Positions 6,220 to 12,313 of a stretch of DNA of 12,313 bases are shown here, one piece after another. The translations under genes and the position numbers were made by a program. The notes beneath the pieces are model-generated. The model saw nothing but the letters and a program-made list of their open reading frames with translations. It did not search any database and was not told the origin of the DNA. Positions within the stretch are counted from its first letter, which is position 1. Each line of letters opens with the position of its first letter. Source of the DNA: Piscibacillus sp052246295 (GTDB lineage Bacteria > Bacillota > Bacilli > Bacillales > Alkalibacillaceae); the NCBI GenBank assembly GCA_052246295.1, contig JBQQCO010000039.1; one strand, 5' to 3'.

Positions 6220-7563
6220 ATGGGTAAATATTTCGGTACAGACGGTGTTCGAGGCGTCGCCAACAAAGACTTAACACCAGAATTAGCTTATAAACTTGGC
6301 CGTTTTGGCGGTTATGTTTTAACAAAAGATTCAACAGAAAAGCCAAGAATTCTAGTTGGTCGAGACACTCGTATATCTGGGGAAATGCTAGAGGGTGCTT
6401 TAATTGCAGGGATTCTATCCGTTGGAGTTGAAGTAATGCGTTTAGGTGTAATCTCAACACCAGGTGTGGCTTACTTAACAAAAGCTTCTGGTGCTCAAGC
6501 AGGTGTCATGATTTCAGCCTCACATAATCCAGTTGAGGATAATGGGATTAAATTCTTTGGCTCAGATGGGTTTAAACTATTAGACGCTCAAGAGGATGAA
6601 ATTGAAGCATTATTAGACGGTGAAGATGTACTGCCACGACCAGTCGGTGGCGACATTGGCCAAGTCATGGATTACTATGAAGGCGGCCAAAAATACTTAC
6701 AACACTTAAAACAGACAGTTGATCAAGACTTTGATGGTGTCAAAATTGTATTAGACTGTGCGCATGGGGCGACATCACCATTAGCATCCCATTTATTTGC
6801 GGATCTTGAAGCGGATATTATGGCTATTGGTGCTTCACCAGACGGTTTAAATATTAACGATGGTTATGGCTCTACAAATCCTGAAAAGTTACGTGAGACC
6901 GTAATTGAACAAGGTGCAGACCTTGGTTTAGCTTTTGATGGTGATGGGGACCGCCTTATTGCGGTTGATGAAAAAGGAAATATCGTGGATGGAGATAAAA
7001 TCATGTACATTTGCGGTAGTTTTTACAAGAGTCAAGGCCGCTTAAAACAAGACACAGTCGTAACCACGGTCATGAGTAACATCGGACTATATCGTGCTTT
7101 TGATGAATTAGGGATTTCAACTGCTAAAACAAAAGTTGGAGACCGTTACGTGATGGAAGAGATGCGTAAGAACGGTTATAACTTAGGTGGTGAGCAGTCA
7201 GGACACATTATTTTCTTAGAACATAATACAACGGGTGATGGTATGTTATCTGCCTTACAACTCGTTAATGTTATGCAAGAAACGGGTAAACCACTGTCTG
7301 AATTAGCAGAAGGAATGACAAAATTCCCACAAGAGCTTAAAAACGTTCGTGTAACAGATAAACATACTGTAACGGATAACGAAAAGGTAAAAGAAGAAAT
7401 TAATCGTGTCGAGCAAGAATTAGGGGACAAAGGTCGTGTCCTTGTACGTCCATCAGGTACAGAGCCTCTTGTTCGTGTGATGGTGGAAGCACCAACGAAG
7501 GATGACTGTGACAAGTATGTCAATCAAGTTGTAGCAGTCATAGAGGAACAATTAGGAATGTAA
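6220..7563 (+). CDS. glmM: phosphoglucosamine mutase GlmM
   Basis: GlmM interconverts glucosamine-6-phosphate and glucosamine-1-phosphate, feeding UDP-GlcNAc and peptidoglycan synthesis. The 447 residues match the family (B. subtilis 448). All four functional motifs are intact: the phosphoserine loop ISASHNP (Ser101), the magnesium loop DGDGDR (240-245), the sugar-binding loop GEQSGH (324-329) and the phosphate-binding RPSGTEP (410-416). AAGGAG at 6205-6210 precedes the ATG. It follows cdaR by 41 bases in the cdaA operon. In Bacillus-type bacteria GlmM also binds CdaA and inhibits it, which fits this conserved linkage of wall supply and c-di-AMP. Confidence 0.97.
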   Translation: MGKYFGTDGVRGVANKDLTPELAYKLGRFGGYVLTKDSTEKPRILVGRDTRISGEMLEGALIAGILSVGVEVMRLGVISTPGVAYLTKASGAQAGVMISASHNPVEDNGIKFFGSDGFKLLDAQEDEIEALLDGEDVLPRPVGGDIGQVMDYYEGGQKYLQHLKQTVDQDFDGVKIVLDCAHGATSPLASHLFADLEADIMAIGASPDGLNINDGYGSTNPEKLRETVIEQGADLGLAFDGDGDRLIAVDEKGNIVDGDKIMYICGSFYKSQGRLKQDTVVTTVMSNIGLYRAFDELGISTAKTKVGDRYVMEEMRKNGYNLGGEQSGHIIFLEHNTTGDGMLSALQLVNVMQETGKPLSELAEGMTKFPQELKNVRVTDKHTVTDNEKVKEEINRVEQELGDKGRVLVRPSGTEPLVRVMVEAPTKDDCDKYVNQVVAVIEEQLGM

Positions 7564-7583
7564 GTTGCATAAATATAGAAGAG

Positions 7584-7618
7584 GCATAGGGTGTTATAGT
7601 GCCCTATGCTTTTTTTGT
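7584..7618 (+). terminator. terminator after glmM
   Basis: GCATAGGG (7584-7591) pairs with CCCTATGC (7602-7609), followed by seven Ts. It ends the cdaA-cdaR-glmM transcript ahead of the separately controlled glmS. Confidence 0.93.
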
Positions 7619-7631
7619 TAATAAATTGTAA

Positions 7632-7661
7632 TTGACCAATTGTTTGAGTTTAAAGTAAAAT
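7632..7661 (+). promoter_or_regulatory. sigma-A promoter of glmS
   Basis: TTGACC (7632-7637) and TAAAAT (7656-7661) are 18 bases apart, each with 5 of 6 consensus positions. Transcription would start near 7668, upstream of the ribozyme, so the ribozyme is transcribed with glmS. Confidence 0.65.
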
Positions 7662-7732
7662 ATGAGTTGTGCTGTTTAAAAAGCACGCGATTCGGGAATG
7701 GAAAGGAGCGTAGTCGTAAAACTTAATACTAA

Positions 7733-7912
7733 AGCGCCAGGACTATTTCTATGGACGGTTTAACTAGAAATAGTTGACGAGGAGAAGGTTTCATCGAATG
7801 ATCGGCGGGTGCCTTCCAGCTGCACGTCATCTCAGCTGTGTGTTCTAGTTGAAAACATAGAGGCAACTCTATGCACAACCAACTAAAACAAGATGACCCA
7901 AAAATACAGAAT
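7733..7912 (+). ncRNA. glmS: glmS ribozyme/riboswitch
   Basis: This self-cleaving RNA uses glucosamine-6-phosphate as cofactor and cuts the glmS mRNA 5' of its core, which leads to mRNA decay. Cleavage is expected between A7733 and G7734, just before the invariant GCGCC. P1 is ACTATTTCTA (7742-7751) with TAGAAATAGT (7765-7774). The core segment ATCGGCGGGTGCC supplies GGCG for the pseudoknot with GCGCC. A P3-like CAGCTG pair follows. A P4-type TAGTTG/CAACTA stem and CATAGAG-GCAA-CTCTATG (7856-7873, GNRA loop) complete it. The right boundary is approximate. Confidence 0.93.
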
Positions 7913-7916
7913 ACGA

Positions 7917-7966
7917 GAAAGGGGCAAACGAATGCCCCTGACATCAGGAATTTGTTTGCCTCTTTC
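7917..7966 (+). promoter_or_regulatory. structured leader between ribozyme and glmS
   Basis: GAAAGGGGCAAAC (7917-7929) can pair with GTTTGCCTCTTTC (7954-7966), 13 bp with one G-T. CCTG/CAGG (7937-7948) can pair inside its loop. The same 5' arm can instead form GGGGCA (7921-7926) with TGCCCC (7933-7938). Freed by that, GCCTC at 7959-7962 could pair with the GAGG of the ribosome site. No T tract follows, so it is not a terminator. A translational role is inference. Confidence 0.5.
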
Positions 7967-7984
7967 CATAGGAGGTAACACGAC

Positions 7985-9787
7985 ATGTGTGGAATTGTAG
8001 GATATATTGGTAACGAAGACGCAAAGGAAATTCTTTTAAAAGGACTTGAAAAGTTAGAATACCGTGGCTACGACTCAGCAGGTATTGCGGTGCGTTCAGA
8101 TCAAGATTTGAACGTCTTTAAAGTAAAAGGACGTATTGCAACCTTACGTGATGCTGTGGATGAAAACGTTCAAGCGTCAACTGGAATCGGTCATACACGT
8201 TGGGCAACTCATGGTGAGCCAAGCGAGACGAACGCTCACCCTCACCAAAGTACATCTGGCAGATTCACTTTAGTTCACAATGGAGTGATTGAAAACTACC
8301 AAGAACTTAAAAGTGAATATCTAGAAGGTGTAAACTTTGTCAGTGAGACAGACACTGAGGTTATTGTTCAATTAGTGGAGAAGTTTGCTCAAGAACTAGG
8401 TACTACGCTTGAAGCATTCCGTAAAACCGTAAGTCTTTTACATGGTTCGTATGCTTTAGCGGTATTAGATTCAGAAAATCCTGATGAAGTGTATGTTGCG
8501 AAAAACAAAAGCCCATTATTAGTTGGTTTAGGTGAAGACTTTAACGTTGTCGCTAGTGACTCAATGGCGATGCTACAGGTCACCGATCAATTCGTTGAAC
8601 TAATGGATGAAGAAGTAGTCATTGTTAAACAAGACAGCGTAGAACTTCAGAAGTTAGATGGCACAACAGTTGAACGTGAACCATTCACAGCAGAAATCGA
8701 TGCAAGCGACATTGAAAAAGGTACGTACCCTCACTTCATGTTAAAAGAAATCGATGAGCAGCCGTTCGTCATGCGTAAAATCATTCAAGAATATCAGGAT
8801 GAAAATGACGATATTAAGCTAGATGAAGATATTCGTAAAGCGATGAGCGAATGTGATCGTGTGTATATTATCGCAGCGGGCACAAGCTATCATGCTGGCT
8901 TAATCGGAAAAGAATTTCTAGAGAAAATTGCAGAAGTACCAACGGAAGTACACGTAGCAAGTGAATTCTCATACAACTTCCCACTATTATCTGAAAAGCC
9001 ATTATTTGTGTTCATTTCACAAAGTGGGGAAACAGCAGACTTACGCTCAGTATTAGTGGAAACTAATAAATTAGGACACCCAGCACTTACAATCACAAAC
9101 GTGCCGGGGTCAACCCTTTCTCGTGAAGCAGACTATACGATGCATCTGCATGCAGGACCTGAGATTGCCGTTGCATCAACGAAAGCTTACACAGCACAAA
9201 TGGCCGTATTAGCGATTTTAGCTGTTGATACAGCACGTGCTAAAGGCTTAACATTAGATTTTGATCCAATGAAAGAACTAGGAATCGTTTCAAGTGCCAT
9301 GGAGGCTCTATGTGACCAGAAAGAAGTCTTCGATCAAATCGCTCGCGATTACCTATCGACAACACGTAATTGCTTCTTCATCGGACGTGGATTAGATTAC
9401 CATGTTGGATTAGAAGGTGCCTTAAAACTAAAAGAAATTTCATATATTCAAGCTGAAGGATTTGCAGGTGGAGAGCTTAAACATGGTACTATCGCACTAA
9501 TCGAAGACGGTACACCTGTGATTGCTTTGGCAACACAAGAACACGTGAACAGCTCAATCCGAAGCAACGTGCAAGAAGTTGTAACACGTGGTGCAAATGA
9601 CTGCATCATTAGTTTAGAAGGATTAGATCGTGAAGGCGACGCATTCGTCATTCCGACCGTTCATAACCTATTTACACCATTAGTTTCCGTACTACCATTA
9701 CAATTAATCTCTTACTACGCAGCCCTTCACCGTGACTGTGACGTCGATAAGCCGAGGAACCTGGCAAAGTCGGTAACAGTGGAATAA
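7985..9787 (+). CDS. glmS: glutamine--fructose-6-phosphate aminotransferase GlmS
   Basis: GlmS makes glucosamine-6-phosphate from fructose-6-phosphate and glutamine, the committed step of amino-sugar and wall synthesis. The 600 residues contain an N-terminal class II glutaminase (1-230) with nucleophile Cys2 (MCGIVGYIG), HTRWATHG (70-77) and HNGVIEN (98-104). Two SIS sugar-phosphate domains follow: the first (about 290-420) has SQSGETAD (345-352) and AGPEIAVASTKAYT, the second (about 455-590) has EGALKLKEISYIQAEGFAGGELKHG. The C-terminal tail PRNLAKSVTVE is canonical. GGAGG at 7971-7975 precedes the ATG. It is a single-gene unit with its own promoter, ribozyme and terminator. Confidence 0.98.
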   Translation: MCGIVGYIGNEDAKEILLKGLEKLEYRGYDSAGIAVRSDQDLNVFKVKGRIATLRDAVDENVQASTGIGHTRWATHGEPSETNAHPHQSTSGRFTLVHNGVIENYQELKSEYLEGVNFVSETDTEVIVQLVEKFAQELGTTLEAFRKTVSLLHGSYALAVLDSENPDEVYVAKNKSPLLVGLGEDFNVVASDSMAMLQVTDQFVELMDEEVVIVKQDSVELQKLDGTTVEREPFTAEIDASDIEKGTYPHFMLKEIDEQPFVMRKIIQEYQDENDDIKLDEDIRKAMSECDRVYIIAAGTSYHAGLIGKEFLEKIAEVPTEVHVASEFSYNFPLLSEKPLFVFISQSGETADLRSVLVETNKLGHPALTITNVPGSTLSREADYTMHLHAGPEIAVASTKAYTAQMAVLAILAVDTARAKGLTLDFDPMKELGIVSSAMEALCDQKEVFDQIARDYLSTTRNCFFIGRGLDYHVGLEGALKLKEISYIQAEGFAGGELKHGTIALIEDGTPVIALATQEHVNSSIRSNVQEVVTRGANDCIISLEGLDREGDAFVIPTVHNLFTPLVSVLPLQLISYYAALHRDCDVDKPRNLAKSVTVE

Positions 9788-9820
9788 TAGAAGAAAATTA
9801 GAAGCTGAGTGTGTTGATTT

Positions 9821-9880
9821 ACAATCAGGTTGCTACATTAACATTCAGGTTGTTACATTGACAATCAGGCTGTAATTCAG
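9821..9880. repeat. three 20-bp repeats after glmS
   Basis: Units at 9821-9840, 9841-9860 and 9861-9880 share ACAWTCAGGYTG and in two cases TTACATT or CTACATT. The period is exactly 20 bp. Multiple subterminal repeats of this size are typical of IS21-family transposon ends, and an IS21 end lies at the far side of this region. I see no transposase here, so this may be an orphan end. Confidence 0.7.
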
Positions 9881-9912
9881 CATTATGTACAATTGGGTAA
9901 AAAGCTGTAATT

Positions 9913-9958
9913 AAAAACAAAGACACTTGTAAATATTTCCAAGTGTCTTTGTTTTTTT
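9913..9958. terminator. strong bidirectional terminator after glmS
   Basis: AAAAACAAAGACACTTG (9913-9929) pairs perfectly with CAAGTGTCTTTGTTTTT (9940-9956), a 17-bp stem with a 10-base loop. T runs flank both orientations. It ends the glmS transcript and could block traffic from the right. Confidence 0.93.
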
Positions 9959-10052
9959 GCATCGTTAGATACCTTAATTAAGTTAAACCACTGCTTTTTC
10001 ACCTTTTTTTAGTTTCAAATCCTTTATTTTTTCAAAAAACATAAAAATTTTA

Positions 10053-10283
10053 ATGTTAGAATCACAGTATGAAATACACAAAGATATAGTTCAAGAAATA
10101 TTTATTAAGAACTTAATTTACCCTGATTTGAAGATAGAGCAGTTAAGTGAAGAATTTGAGGGTTTAAACCTTAGTGAAAGTGAAATGAAAAGGATCCTTT
10201 TTGGTAGTTACATGGAAGAAGACGAATTTTATAAAAGGCCATTATCAAAACTCATGAGTGATATATATAATAATCTTTCCTAA
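10053..10283 (+). CDS. hypothetical 76-residue protein or gene remnant
   Basis: I do not recognise this product. The 76 residues are mixed acidic and hydrophobic and likely helical (IHKDIVQEIFIKNL, LSESEMKRILFGSYMEEDEFYKRPLSKLMSDIYNNL). There is no signal peptide, membrane segment or cysteine. No purine-rich ribosome site precedes the ATG (upstream is CATAAAAATTTTA). The frame stays open upstream to 9987 without another usual start codon. It may be the tail of a gene that lost its front, or a weakly expressed small accessory gene. A terminator follows at 10333. Confidence 0.4.
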   Translation: MLESQYEIHKDIVQEIFIKNLIYPDLKIEQLSEEFEGLNLSESEMKRILFGSYMEEDEFYKRPLSKLMSDIYNNLS

Positions 10284-10332
10284 GGTTATAGGATGGGTTT
10301 ATGATAACCGTGGGAAACGTTACAAAAATAAG

Positions 10333-10384
10333 AATCCATCTTTCTTCTATTATATTCTTACAGAAGAAAGATGGATTTTTATTT
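10333..10384. terminator. bidirectional terminator
   Basis: AATCCATCTTTCTTCT (10333-10348) pairs perfectly with AGAAGAAAGATGGATT (10362-10377), 16 bp with a 13-base loop. TTTATTT follows on the plus strand, and CTTATTTTT follows on the minus strand. It can end transcripts of the small plus-strand ORF and of the minus-strand unit. Confidence 0.88.
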
Positions 10385-10429
10385 GTTATTTTAATATTCC
10401 TTGAACCGCTTCTTACTGCAGGAATCATA

Positions 10430-10520
10430 TAATGGCTAGTTAAACATTAAGTGAACTACCAAGTAATAACTGGTTTTATCTCCGCAGGGGCTCTAATTAA
10501 CTAGCTGACATCAAAATCAT
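10430..10520 (-). mobile_element. possible IS200/IS605 right-end (omega-RNA-like) remnant
   Basis: On the minus strand this stretch reads GAGCCCCTGCGGAG, then a bulged hairpin ACCAGT/ACTTGGT, then GGTAGTTCAC. As far as I recall, that hairpin plus AGTTCAC layout resembles the right ends of Bacillus IS605-type elements, where the TnpB guide RNA scaffold ends. An inverted repeat GCTAGTTAA (10435-10443) / TTAACTAGC (10497-10505) encloses it. No tnpA or tnpB remains. The assignment rests on memory of layout, not alignment. Confidence 0.35.
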
Positions 10521-10527
10521 GCTTACT

Positions 10528-10589
10528 TTTTGCAAAAAATTGAATAAGATTATACAATTCATTTTCGGTCAAATGTTTTGCAAAAAATT
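10528..10589. repeat. two TTTTGCAAAAAATT direct repeats
   Basis: The 14-base sequence occurs at 10528-10541 and 10576-10589, 48 bp apart. It contains the palindrome TTTTGCAAAA. It lies in non-coding DNA between the terminator at 10333 and the minus-strand gene, and could be a protein site or simple AT-rich coincidence. Confidence 0.55.
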
Positions 10590-10627
10590 CCTAAGCGAAC
10601 GTTTTGACTAACTTAAGGAAGGAGCTG

Positions 10628-10810
10628 TTAATTGGGGTAACGATGCATATCATAATAACTCGTTTTCCACAACTCAAGTACTTCAGTTAGATCTTCGAGC
10701 TTTCGTTTATAAATAGATGTGGCAAATATTGGCAGTGCATATTTATTATAAGTTTCTAATTTTAGAATACTATTTATTTTAGCCCAGTCGAGAAAAAGAT
10801 TAGCTAAATC
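10628..10810 (-). pseudogene. 60-codon -1-frame continuation of the HExxH gene
   Basis: Immediately past the stop of the minus-strand HExxH gene, the -1 frame is open for 60 codons (10810 down to 10631), ending at TAA 10630-10628. The product starts DLANLFLDWAKINSILKLET and ends SYYDMHRYPN, with protein-like composition. It has no usual start codon, and a stop closes the frame just upstream. A single-base change near AGTAAGATTT would join it to the upstream gene (AFSK-DLANLF). It may be a lost C-terminal extension, the start of a decayed next gene, or chance; I do not recognise the domain. Confidence 0.4.
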
Positions 10811-12036
10811 TTACTAAAAGCTCTAACCATTGCTTCAAACAATTTTTGTCCGCTATTAGTAAAATATGCGTTTTTATCCAATTCTTCGAGAGCAAGAGGT
10901 ATTTCACGAATTAAAGTGGTCAATCTTTCTTCTGCTTTTAGTTTACTTTCACCACTTAAACGTTGCTCAGCTTTTTTATAAAATTCAGCTACAATTATAT
11001 TAACATAAGTAGCATGTAAAACACCTATAATAGGTCGTGGGTCAGGTCGCCATGGGTGATGGTATACTTCCATATTGTTTTGGGGTTTATCTTCTAATAA
11101 AGCACTAACGACCATAATAGAAGAAAGTTTGTTGTGACAATTTTCATGTAAAATTTGTTCTGCAAATATTAAATCCATGTTAAATACAGGAGAAGTAAAT
11201 TGGCATCCCAAACAGGAATCAACAGAAAATGCAAGGGCTTGATGTACTGTCGTATAATAAGGAACAATTGTCTTTGTGAAAATATTTATCTCTTTAAACC
11301 CTTCATCCCATATATAATTTGTTAAGTCAGAGGCATTAGCAAGTTGCTCTAACAGTTTTTGATTAGTCGAGGTGATCACATTAGTGAAATCCGAATCACT
11401 GAATTCTCCCGTTTGTAACTTTTCATTTAATAAGCTAATAAGTAAAATATTTTTATCTTTTATCAATATATCAGATTTAGCAATAGTTCCATTTTCATAA
11501 AACTCATAAAAGGGGTTCTTATTGCAAATAATCTCCTCTAATATTTCAGGAGTTAAAGTAAAACGGTTATGATTTATTGAAGAAAATCCCCCTGAAATAC
11601 CTATAGTTCCCCCTAATCCATTTAAATCCCAATCCCCGGAAGGCTTAGGGGTAAAGTCTATTTTAAAGTCTACCCCATTTGAATAAAGTGGGTAGATAAT
11701 TATCGACTTAAATGCATAACTAAAATAATCTATAGCTTTGTCATATTTCCCCAAGGAAAACCACTTATATCCACTTCGAAATGCATAAATTGAAATTGGC
11801 CAATAAAAGAGATCTTTAGATTTCTCTATAGGGATTTTACTTAATAACTTAAATAAATACTCTAGTTGATTTACTTCTTTATAATTAATCTCTGGTATTC
11901 TTTTCATTTGAATAAGTATTGCTAAAAACGAGCTTTGATATGAATTGGAAACTAAGTTTTTAAGAGCCATACTTTCTTCTATGTTTGGTGTTACTAGTTT
12001 ATTAAAGTCTAGATTATGTGTTTTAGTTTTAGTAAT
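10804..12036 (-). CDS. HExxH peptide hydroxylase-like RiPP modification protein
   Basis: The protein carries HENCH, a HExxH metal site (275-279 counted from the internal ATG at 11970), and 25 residues later HHPWRPDPRP (304-313), then GVLHATYVNIIVAEFY. This combination is the signature of the HEXXH-motif peptide-modification family (TIGR04267), members of which are now described as alpha-ketoglutarate-dependent peptide beta-hydroxylases acting on RiPP precursors. The ATG at 11970 gives 388 residues but has only a weak ribosome site. The frame extends upstream without a stop, and AGGAGG (12049-12044) sits 7 bases before an in-frame ATT at 12036, giving 410 residues. The added HNLDFNKLVTPNIEES resembles the family's usual N-terminus. 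No ATG, GTG or TTG lies near that site. The gene is AT-rich, flanked by mobile DNA and without a visible precursor peptide. Confidence 0.75.
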   Translation of the reverse strand: MTKTKTHNLDFNKLVTPNIEESMALKNLVSNSYQSSFLAILIQMKRIPEINYKEVNQLEYLFKLLSKIPIEKSKDLFYWPISIYAFRSGYKWFSLGKYDKAIDYFSYAFKSIIIYPLYSNGVDFKIDFTPKPSGDWDLNGLGGTIGISGGFSSINHNRFTLTPEILEEIICNKNPFYEFYENGTIAKSDILIKDKNILLISLLNEKLQTGEFSDSDFTNVITSTNQKLLEQLANASDLTNYIWDEGFKEINIFTKTIVPYYTTVHQALAFSVDSCLGCQFTSPVFNMDLIFAEQILHENCHNKLSSIMVVSALLEDKPQNNMEVYHHPWRPDPRPIIGVLHATYVNIIVAEFYKKAEQRLSGESKLKAEERLTTLIREIPLALEELDKNAYFTNSGQKLFEAMVRAFSKI

Positions 12037-12043
12037 AGTAATC

Positions 12044-12049
12044 CCTCCT
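12044..12049 (-). promoter_or_regulatory. ribosome site that points to an ATT start
   Basis: AGGAGG on the minus strand is the best ribosome-binding site of this region. The only in-frame codons at usable distance are ATT at 12042 (too close) and ATT at 12036 (7-base gap). The first standard start, ATG 11970, is 73 bases away. Either ATT is used as a rare start or an original ATG was lost. Confidence 0.6.
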
Positions 12050-12134
12050 AAGAATACAATTGAATTTTATTTTATGAAAAGCAATTGTTTTATTTATTCC
12101 CAATTAAAAAATAATTTCTTGTTAGTTTGTATAG

Positions 12135-12203
12135 TGCAAAATAAAAATACATAGTTTTGCAACGAAAAAGTACACAACGTTGCAATAAAAAAGACTTGCC
12201 AGC
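12135..12203. repeat. three 23-bp terminal repeats of the IS
   Basis: Units at 12135-12157, 12158-12180 and 12181-12203 share TGCAA followed by an A-rich run and a variable tail. The last two also create an inverted TTGCAACG/ACGTTGCAA pair (12157-12164 and 12177-12185). They probably bind the IstA transposase. Confidence 0.75.
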
Positions 12204-12263
12204 CCAATCAAATAACTCTACTGTTATTGGTGTCTAATCAAATCACAGTGGAGGTTGAAAGGA

Positions 12264-12313
12264 ATGCTGGCAATGTCTGAAGTTAATTGTATCAAACTTT
12301 TAAGAAATCAAAA
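12264..12313 (+). CDS. istA: IS21-family transposase IstA, N-terminal fragment
   Basis: Only 16 full codons are in the window: MLAMSEVNCIKLLRNQ, cut by the edge. This matches the beginning I recall for Firmicute IstA proteins, where the segment leads into a helix-turn-helix for end binding, followed off-window by the DDE integrase domain. GGAGG at 12250-12254 gives a 9-base gap to ATG. The helper ATPase istB should follow beyond the edge. The assignment relies on this short N-terminus plus the 23-bp repeats upstream. Confidence 0.65.
   Translation, partial: MLAMSEVNCIKLLRNQ

Larger units (their letters stand above)
12128..12313 (+). mobile_element. left end of an IS21-family insertion sequence
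   Basis: Three direct repeats starting TGCAA lie at 12135, 12158 and 12181, exactly 23 bp apart, each followed by an A-rich run (ATAAAAA, CGAAAAAG, TAAAAAAG). They precede the transposase start. Repeated transposase-binding units at the ends are characteristic of IS21. The outer boundary near TGTATAG at 12128-12129 is a guess from the family's TG terminus. The element continues past the window. Confidence 0.7.

Noticed and set aside
7701..7722. GAAAGGAG as a ribosome site for a small ORF before the ribozyme
   Set aside because: It is followed by GTCGTAAAACTTAATACTAA, with no usable start or open frame; it is part of the glmS leader.
7729..7986. An 85-codon minus-strand frame across the glmS leader
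   Set aside because: It overlaps the ribozyme, whose structure explains the sequence.
10505..10575. A 21-codon minus-strand peptide (start near 10569) as a RiPP precursor for the HExxH enzyme
   Set aside because: It lacks a ribosome site and a leader/core layout, and it overlaps the direct repeats and the IS605-like remnant.
11945..12154. A 69-codon plus-strand frame opposite the HExxH gene start
   Set aside because: It has no ribosome site, overlaps the likely N-terminus of the minus-strand gene, and runs into the IS repeats.

Overview
The window comes from a low-GC Gram-positive bacterium of the Bacillaceae. The evidence is the 5S rRNA plus long tRNA array, the conserved block sigW-rsiW-cdaA-cdaR-glmM-glmS in the Bacillus order, a glmS ribozyme, a textbook sigma-W promoter and Bacillus-type operator sites. 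CdaR and GlmM are rich in Glu and Asp, which would suit a halophilic or alkaliphilic member, but the genus cannot be fixed from this sequence.

Layout. (1) 1-1300: the 3' end of an rRNA operon (5S), then nine intact tRNA genes (Asn, Thr-GGT, Glu, Val, Thr-TGT, Tyr, Gln, Lys, Ala). A second, broken tRNA-Lys copy is interrupted by about 81 bp. (2) 1301-1684: non-coding DNA with a 26-bp tandem duplication, six 20-bp repeats carrying TATGGGGA, and an arginase promoter region with a perfect cre box and a near-perfect AhrC/ArgR box. (3) 1685-2587: arginase with its own terminator. (4) 2697-4045: sigW and rsiW behind an autoregulatory sigma-W promoter, closed by a terminator. (5) 4046-7618: cdaA, cdaR and glmM, linking c-di-AMP synthesis to the glucosamine-phosphate step of wall synthesis, closed by a terminator. 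(6) 7632-9958: promoter, self-cleaving glmS ribozyme, a structured post-ribozyme leader, glmS and a terminator.

(7) 9821-12313 is accessory DNA and more AT-rich. It holds three 20-bp repeats that look like a transposon end, a 76-codon orphan ORF, a possible IS200/IS605 right-end remnant, and a minus-strand gene. That gene encodes a protein with HENCH followed by a PWRPDPRP motif, which I assign to the HExxH family now described as alpha-ketoglutarate-dependent peptide beta-hydroxylases of RiPP pathways. No precursor peptide or partner maturase is visible. The start codon beside its strong ribosome site appears to be ATT, and a 60-codon reading frame continues past its stop in the -1 frame, so the gene may be decaying. 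The right edge enters an IS21-family insertion sequence, with three 23-bp terminal repeats and the first codons of istA.

The core genes form a cell-envelope unit. SigW and RsiW sense envelope stress, CdaA and CdaR make and control c-di-AMP, and GlmM and GlmS make the amino-sugar precursor of peptidoglycan, with GlmS throttled by its product through the ribozyme. The accessory tail is a mobile-element landing zone carrying an orphan RiPP-type tailoring enzyme.
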